Positions 6,006 to 8,994 of a stretch of DNA of 8,994 nt are shown piece after piece. Every line of letters begins with the position of its first letter. Position 1 is the first letter of the stretch. A model generated the notes under the pieces. It worked only from the letters and a program-made list of their open reading frames with translations. It did not search any database and was not told the origin of the DNA. Source of the stretch: Acidobacteriota bacterium (GTDB taxonomy: Bacteria > Acidobacteriota > Vicinamibacteria > Vicinamibacterales > UBA2999). The stretch is from positions 1 through 8,994 of the forward strand of contig CANIAI010000069.1 in assembly GCA_947465275.1 (NCBI GenBank). Direction: 5' to 3'. The translations under genes and the position numbers were made by a program.

Positions 6006-8282
6006 ATGCCATCATCCGTCTCTTTCCCGCTACACGCGCGCGGCCGCCGGTGGTGTACCGGCCTGCTGCTGAGTCTCATCGTCCTGCTGCCCGCCGTTGC
6101 GCGGGGGCAGCAGCCCAATGCCGCCCAGGCCGCCGCCGCCGAACGACGATCGGTCGCCGCGATGCGGCTCGGCGCCGGCGAGCAGATCACGCTCGACGGC
6201 GCGCTCGACGAACCGGTCTGGCGGAACGCGCAGCCCGCGGCCGACTTCATCCAGGTGGACCCGCAGAACGGACAGCCGGCCACCGAGCAAACCGAGGTGC
6301 GGATCGCCTTCGACCGCGACGCCCTCTACATCGGCGTCACCGCATTCGACTCGGAACCCGACAAGTGGCTCGGCTTCCAGCGCCGTCGCGACGAGTTCCT
6401 CCAGTCGGACGATCGCTTCATGTGGGTGATCGACACGTTTCTCGACGCCCGCACGGGCTACTTCTTCGAGATGAACCCCTCGGGGCTGATGGCTGACGCG
6501 CTGCTCGGGGTCAACGGCCAGAACCGCCAGTGGGACGGCATCTGGAATGCCCGGGCCCTGCACACCAACTTCGGCTGGACGCTCGAGATCCAGATCCCGT
6601 TCCGGACCCTCAACTTCGATCCCGAGACCGACACCTGGGGGATCAACTTCCAGCGCACCGTCCGCCGGAAGAACGAGGACAGCCTCTGGACAGGATGGGG
6701 GCGGAACCAGTCGCTGCAGCGGTTGACGAATGCCGGCCGGGTCACCGGCATCAGCAATGTGTCGCAGGGACACGGGCTCGACATCAAGCTGTACGGCCTG
6801 GCGACCGGGCAGGCCACCCCGGCCACGGGCCAGCCCGCGATGAAGGCGGACGCATCGGCCGGGCTCGACGTCTTCTACAACCCGACGCCACTCCTGCGCA
6901 CGGTGCTGACGATCAACACCGACTTCGCCCAGACCGAGGTCGATCAGCGGCAGGTGAACCTCACGCGGTTCTCCCTCTTCTTTCCCGAGAAGCGCGACTT
7001 CTTTCTCGACGGCGCGACCTTCTTCGACTTCGGCAGCCCGACCACGGGCGACCTGCTGGTGAATCCCTTCTTCAGCCGGCAGGTTGGGCTCGGGGCGGAC
7101 GCCGTGACCGGCGGCATCCGTCCACAGACCATCAATTTCGGGACGAAGCTCACCGGCCAGGTCGGCGGACAGGACGTCGGGCTGCTCCACGTGCAGACCG
7201 GCGAGGACACGGGGCTCATCGGCGAGGAGTTCACCGTCGCCCGCGTGAAGCGCCGGCTCCTGCGGCAGTCGTACGTCGGGGCGATGTACACCCGGCGCGA
7301 CGGCCGTGGCGATGCCCGGGAGGCTCGAAACACGATCGGACTCGACGCCCGCTTCGCCACCAACCGCTTCCGCGGCTCGCAGAACCTCGCGTTCACGGGT
7401 TGGGCGATCCGGGCACCGCAGGCCGGCATCTCGACTGGCGGCTCGTCGTTCGGCGCGACGCTCGACTACCCCAACGACCGCTGGACGGCCAAGCTCGACG
7501 CGCGCAGCGTGGGCGAACACTTCGACCCGGCCATCGGATTCGTGACGCGGCGGAATTATCGCCGCTACACGCCGACGCTGACCTTCGCGCCCCGCCCGCG
7601 AAACAGCCGCGTCATCCGGCAGTACACCTATACGGTCACCGGTGACGTGCAGACTGACCTGTCGAACGACACGATCGTCCGCAGCCTCGACGTGCAGCCG
7701 TTCGGCATCACCATGCAGTCGCAGGACAGCGTCAGCGTGCTGGTCTCGACCCGGCACGAGCGCCTCGACCAGCCATTCGTCATCCGGCGCGGTCCGGGGT
7801 TGCGGCCCATCAGCCTGCCCATCGGGGCTGAGTATGACTTCACCCGTGTGCGCGGCACCTGGCAGACGGCCAACCGGCGCACCATCGCGTTCGGGGGACG
7901 CGTCGAGAACGGCTCCTTCTATTCGGGAAACCGGCTCGAGACAGTGGCCAACCTGACGCTCAGGATCCGTCCGGGCTACATCGTCTACCTGACCAGTGAG
8001 TGGAACCGGATTCGACTCGCGGAGGGTAGCCTCAACACGCGCCTGTATCGCGTGGTCGCCGAGACGCAGTTCACTCCGTTCATGGCGCTCGTGAACAACG
8101 TGCAGTACGACACGGTCAGCGGCGTCGCCGGCTGGCAGTCACGCTTCCGCTGGATCGCGCGTCCGGGAAACGATATTTATGTCGTCTACACCCACAACTG
8201 GCTCGACACGCCAGGGCTCGACCGCTTCGTGACCCAGGACAAGCGGATCGCGACGAAGCTGCTCTACACGTATCGATTCTGA
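6006..8282 (+). CDS. DUF5916-type outer-membrane protein with CBM9-like domain (758 aa)
   Basis: Residues 1-34 are a Sec signal peptide (RGRR at 12-15, hydrophobic 19-32, cleavage near VARG/QQ). Residues ~55-235 have the CBM9-like pattern: ITLDGALDEPVW, EQTEVRIAFDRDALYIGVTA, a DTFLDARTGYFFEMNPSG segment and WTLEIQIPFRTLNF. Residues ~250-758 are a run of amphipathic strands with FFPEKRDFFLDGATFF and a final YTYRF; the terminal Phe is the usual BAM signal, so this part is probably an outer-membrane beta-barrel. The layout and length fit DUF5916 proteins, often present in many copies in Acidobacteriota and Bacteroidota. The role is unknown; glycan binding or uptake is suggested by the CBM9-like part and the divergent glycosidase. 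The frame is open upstream to 5391, but only as antisense shadow of the glycosidase. ATG 6006 is the only sensible start because it gives a complete signal peptide, although the Shine-Dalgarno is weak. Confidence 0.93.
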   Translation: MPSSVSFPLHARGRRWCTGLLLSLIVLLPAVARGQQPNAAQAAAAERRSVAAMRLGAGEQITLDGALDEPVWRNAQPAADFIQVDPQNGQPATEQTEVRIAFDRDALYIGVTAFDSEPDKWLGFQRRRDEFLQSDDRFMWVIDTFLDARTGYFFEMNPSGLMADALLGVNGQNRQWDGIWNARALHTNFGWTLEIQIPFRTLNFDPETDTWGINFQRTVRRKNEDSLWTGWGRNQSLQRLTNAGRVTGISNVSQGHGLDIKLYGLATGQATPATGQPAMKADASAGLDVFYNPTPLLRTVLTINTDFAQTEVDQRQVNLTRFSLFFPEKRDFFLDGATFFDFGSPTTGDLLVNPFFSRQVGLGADAVTGGIRPQTINFGTKLTGQVGGQDVGLLHVQTGEDTGLIGEEFTVARVKRRLLRQSYVGAMYTRRDGRGDAREARNTIGLDARFATNRFRGSQNLAFTGWAIRAPQAGISTGGSSFGATLDYPNDRWTAKLDARSVGEHFDPAIGFVTRRNYRRYTPTLTFAPRPRNSRVIRQYTYTVTGDVQTDLSNDTIVRSLDVQPFGITMQSQDSVSVLVSTRHERLDQPFVIRRGPGLRPISLPIGAEYDFTRVRGTWQTANRRTIAFGGRVENGSFYSGNRLETVANLTLRIRPGYIVYLTSEWNRIRLAEGSLNTRLYRVVAETQFTPFMALVNNVQYDTVSGVAGWQSRFRWIARPGNDIYVVYTHNWLDTPGLDRFVTQDKRIATKLLYTYRF

Positions 8283-8292
8283 GGACGTCCTC
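8281..8292. repeat. 12-bp perfect palindrome at the DUF5916 stop
   Basis: GAGGACGTCCTC reads the same on both strands and overlaps the TGA (8280-8282) of the DUF5916 gene. It is too symmetric at the centre to make a long hairpin. Function unknown. Confidence 0.4.
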
Positions 8293-8304
8293 AAGGCCAA
8301 TTTC

Positions 8305-8323
8305 GTGCCTCTGGGAGAGGCGC
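8305..8323 (+). terminator. Short hairpin downstream of the DUF5916 gene
   Basis: GCCTCT-GGG-AGAGGC (8307-8321) forms a 6-bp stem with a 3-nt loop, extended by a G-T wobble and a G-C pair to 8305-8323. It lies 22 nt after the stop and may end the DUF5916 transcript. CCTTGTCAAGG (8323-8333), another small palindrome, follows instead of a T-run, so termination is uncertain. Confidence 0.35.
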
Positions 8324-8339
8324 CTTGTCAAGGAATTGC

Positions 8340-8370
8340 CACAATGTGAGCACATGCCACTCACATTGTG
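8340..8370. repeat. 11-bp perfect inverted repeat between convergent genes
   Basis: CACAATGTGAG (8340-8350) and CTCACATTGTG (8360-8370) are perfect reverse complements separated by 9 nt. The arms are less GC-rich than their surroundings. The site lies in the non-coding gap between the convergent DUF5916 and 119-aa genes. It could be a bidirectional terminator stem without T-runs or a dimeric protein-binding site. Confidence 0.55.
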
Positions 8371-8405
8371 ACGGAGTGGATCGCCTTGGCCGGTGACCCG
8401 GTATG

Positions 8406-8444
8406 CTGGTATCAGCGTTAGCCGACACCCTCATACCAGTGTCG
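8406..8444. repeat. Two mutually exclusive inverted repeats
   Basis: CTGGTAT (8406-8412) can pair with ATACCAG (8433-8439). Alternatively CGACAC (8423-8428) can pair with GTGTCG (8439-8444). The first stem's loop contains the left arm of the second and both need base 8439, so the two structures compete. No gene is supported here. Whether it is transcribed is unknown. Confidence 0.35.
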
Positions 8445-8456
8445 CCTTCTCGCCAA

Positions 8457-8495
8457 GGTCTCAGCCGGCGGCTCGCCCGCCGCCGGCTGCTGACC
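8457..8495 (-). terminator. Strong GC-rich hairpin downstream of the 119-aa gene
   Basis: A 10-bp perfect stem (CAGCCGGCGG 8462-8471 with CCGCCGGCTG 8480-8489, 8-nt loop) is extended across a 1x2 internal loop by GGTC (8457-8460) and GACC (8492-8495). On the minus strand it begins 35 nt after the stop of the 119-aa gene, as expected for a terminator. The following minus-strand bases start TTGGCGA rather than a T-run, so it is terminator-like rather than canonical. Confidence 0.55.
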
Positions 8496-8530
8496 ACCTC
8501 TCACCTGCCCCATCAGGGGCGTCACCTTCT

Positions 8531-8890
8531 TCAGTGAACCGTCTGCGGCTCGGCGCGATGCGCCTGCATGACGCGCGCGATCCTCGCGGTCAGGTCCGCT
8601 TCCGCGACCTCGAACGGACCGGCGACAACGGCACCAACCGTCATTTCGATCGCGATCACCACCCCGCCCGACTCGAAGGGACTCACGATCCAGCTGAATC
8701 CCCGCAGTGCGATCGGTCGCTCGGACGCCGACCCGGGCGCGCTCGCCCGATCGAGTGCACGCAACATCGCCTCGAGCACGGCGGTCACGTCCGCGTCGGT
8801 CCACGCCCGCGCCTCGCGCTCGACGGGCGCAATCTCGAGTGTCGTCGCGTCGTTCTCTCCGCGCACCCAGACATCCACCGGAATCACCAT
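8531..8890 (-). CDS. Hypothetical 119-aa protein
   Basis: The ATG at 8890 has AGGAT (bases 8897-8901) 6 nt upstream, and the reading frame shows GC-rich third positions like the neighbouring genes. I do not recognise the family. The N-terminus reads as beta strands (VIPVDVWVRG, TTLEIAPVE), residues 30-48 as an amphipathic helix (DADVTAVLEAMLRALDRA), then strands ALRGFSWIVSPFE and GGVVIAIEMTVGAVVAGPF and a final helix (ADLTARIARVMQA). It has no signal peptide, no clear membrane segment and no cysteine; it is probably a small cytoplasmic alpha/beta protein. It lies 32 bp downstream of the DUF255-type gene on the same strand and is probably co-transcribed with it. A GC-rich hairpin follows it. 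Confidence 0.7.
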   Translation of the reverse strand: MVIPVDVWVRGENDATTLEIAPVEREARAWTDADVTAVLEAMLRALDRASAPGSASERPIALRGFSWIVSPFESGGVVIAIEMTVGAVVAGPFEVAEADLTARIARVMQAHRAEPQTVH

Positions 8891-8922
8891 CCGTCGATCC
8901 TAATCGGAAACAGGCGGCCTCT

Positions 8923-8994
8923 TCACGTCAGCTGCGCGGCGAGGCCATCGGCCGAGGTCGCGGGCGCGAGGCAGGTGAACGCCCGGCAGACGTA
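8923..8994 (-). CDS. C-terminus of a thioredoxin-domain (DUF255/YyaL-type) protein, partial
   Basis: The frame enters from the right window edge and gives 23 residues ending at TGA 8925-8923: YVCRAFTCLAPATSADGLAA then QLT. The pattern V-C-R-x-F-x-C-x-x-P-x-(T)-x(3,4)-L at a C-terminus is what I recall for thioredoxin-domain/DUF255 proteins (YyaL, SPATA20-like), which carry an N-terminal thioredoxin-like fold and a six-hairpin (glucosidase-like) domain. Only the tail is visible, so the catalytic parts cannot be checked. The 119-aa gene follows 32 bp downstream. Confidence 0.65.
   Translation of the reverse strand, partial: YVCRAFTCLAPATSADGLAAQLT

Noticed and set aside
6030..7757. Long open frame on the minus strand (575 codons)
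   Set aside because: It is fully antisense to the DUF5916 gene, has an Arg/Glu/Val-rich composition typical of GC-rich shadow frames, and has no domain motif or credible ribosome binding site.
8340..8370. CRP-like binding site (TGTGA...TCACA)
   Set aside because: The half-sites are present but separated by 11 nt instead of 6, and the location between convergent gene ends does not suit an activator site.
8291..8497. 68-codon minus-strand frame in the convergent gap
   Set aside because: Arginine-rich shadow-like composition overlapping several inverted repeats, with no ribosome binding site.

Overview
The window is GC-rich (about two thirds G+C by eye), compact chromosomal DNA with bacterial Shine-Dalgarno starts and Gram-negative features: several Sec signal peptides, and an outer-membrane beta-barrel protein ending in an aromatic residue. 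A DUF5916-type protein with an N-terminal CBM9-like domain, together with the C-terminus of a DUF255/thioredoxin-domain (YyaL-type) protein, suggests a soil or groundwater Acidobacteriota, perhaps Vicinamibacteria. This is an inference from gene content, not from a marker gene. No rRNA, tRNA, CRISPR array, insertion sequence or phage structural gene is visible.

Left part (1-3023, all on the minus strand). A 512-aa secreted protein of unknown function (1485-3023) has two C-terminal InlB-B-type repeats after a poly-glycine linker. A structured intergenic stretch of about 350 bp follows, then two secreted proteins that probably form an operon. The first is a 287-aa protein (271-1134) whose last ~52 residues match the phage-integrase repeat unit (INT_rpt) motif. 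The second, 48 bp downstream, is the N-terminus of a FlgT/LPP20-like exported protein cut by the window edge (1-222). The INT_rpt motif on an exported protein is the most unexpected feature here.

Middle part (3157-5915). A dienelactone hydrolase-family enzyme (3157-3843, plus) shares a short AT-rich divergent promoter region with the 512-aa gene. It runs tail to tail, 4 bp apart, into a minus-strand pair: a GH1-like (clan GH-A) glycosidase (4590-5915) followed 10 bp later by a short-chain dehydrogenase/reductase (3848-4579). The second start appears translationally coupled to the first gene's stop.

Right part (6006-8994). The DUF5916 outer-membrane protein (6006-8282, plus) is divergent from the glycosidase; the 90-bp gap contains a 9-bp direct repeat at 22-bp spacing. 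A palindrome-rich convergent intergenic region (8283-8530) separates it from a minus-strand pair: a 119-aa hypothetical protein (8531-8890) downstream of the DUF255-type protein, of which only the last 23 residues are inside the window (8923-8994).

The glycosidase, SDR and CBM9/barrel genes could be a small glycoside-handling locus, but that rests on adjacency only. I found no clear new defence or mobile system. The best leads are the exported INT_rpt protein and its FlgT/LPP20-like partner.
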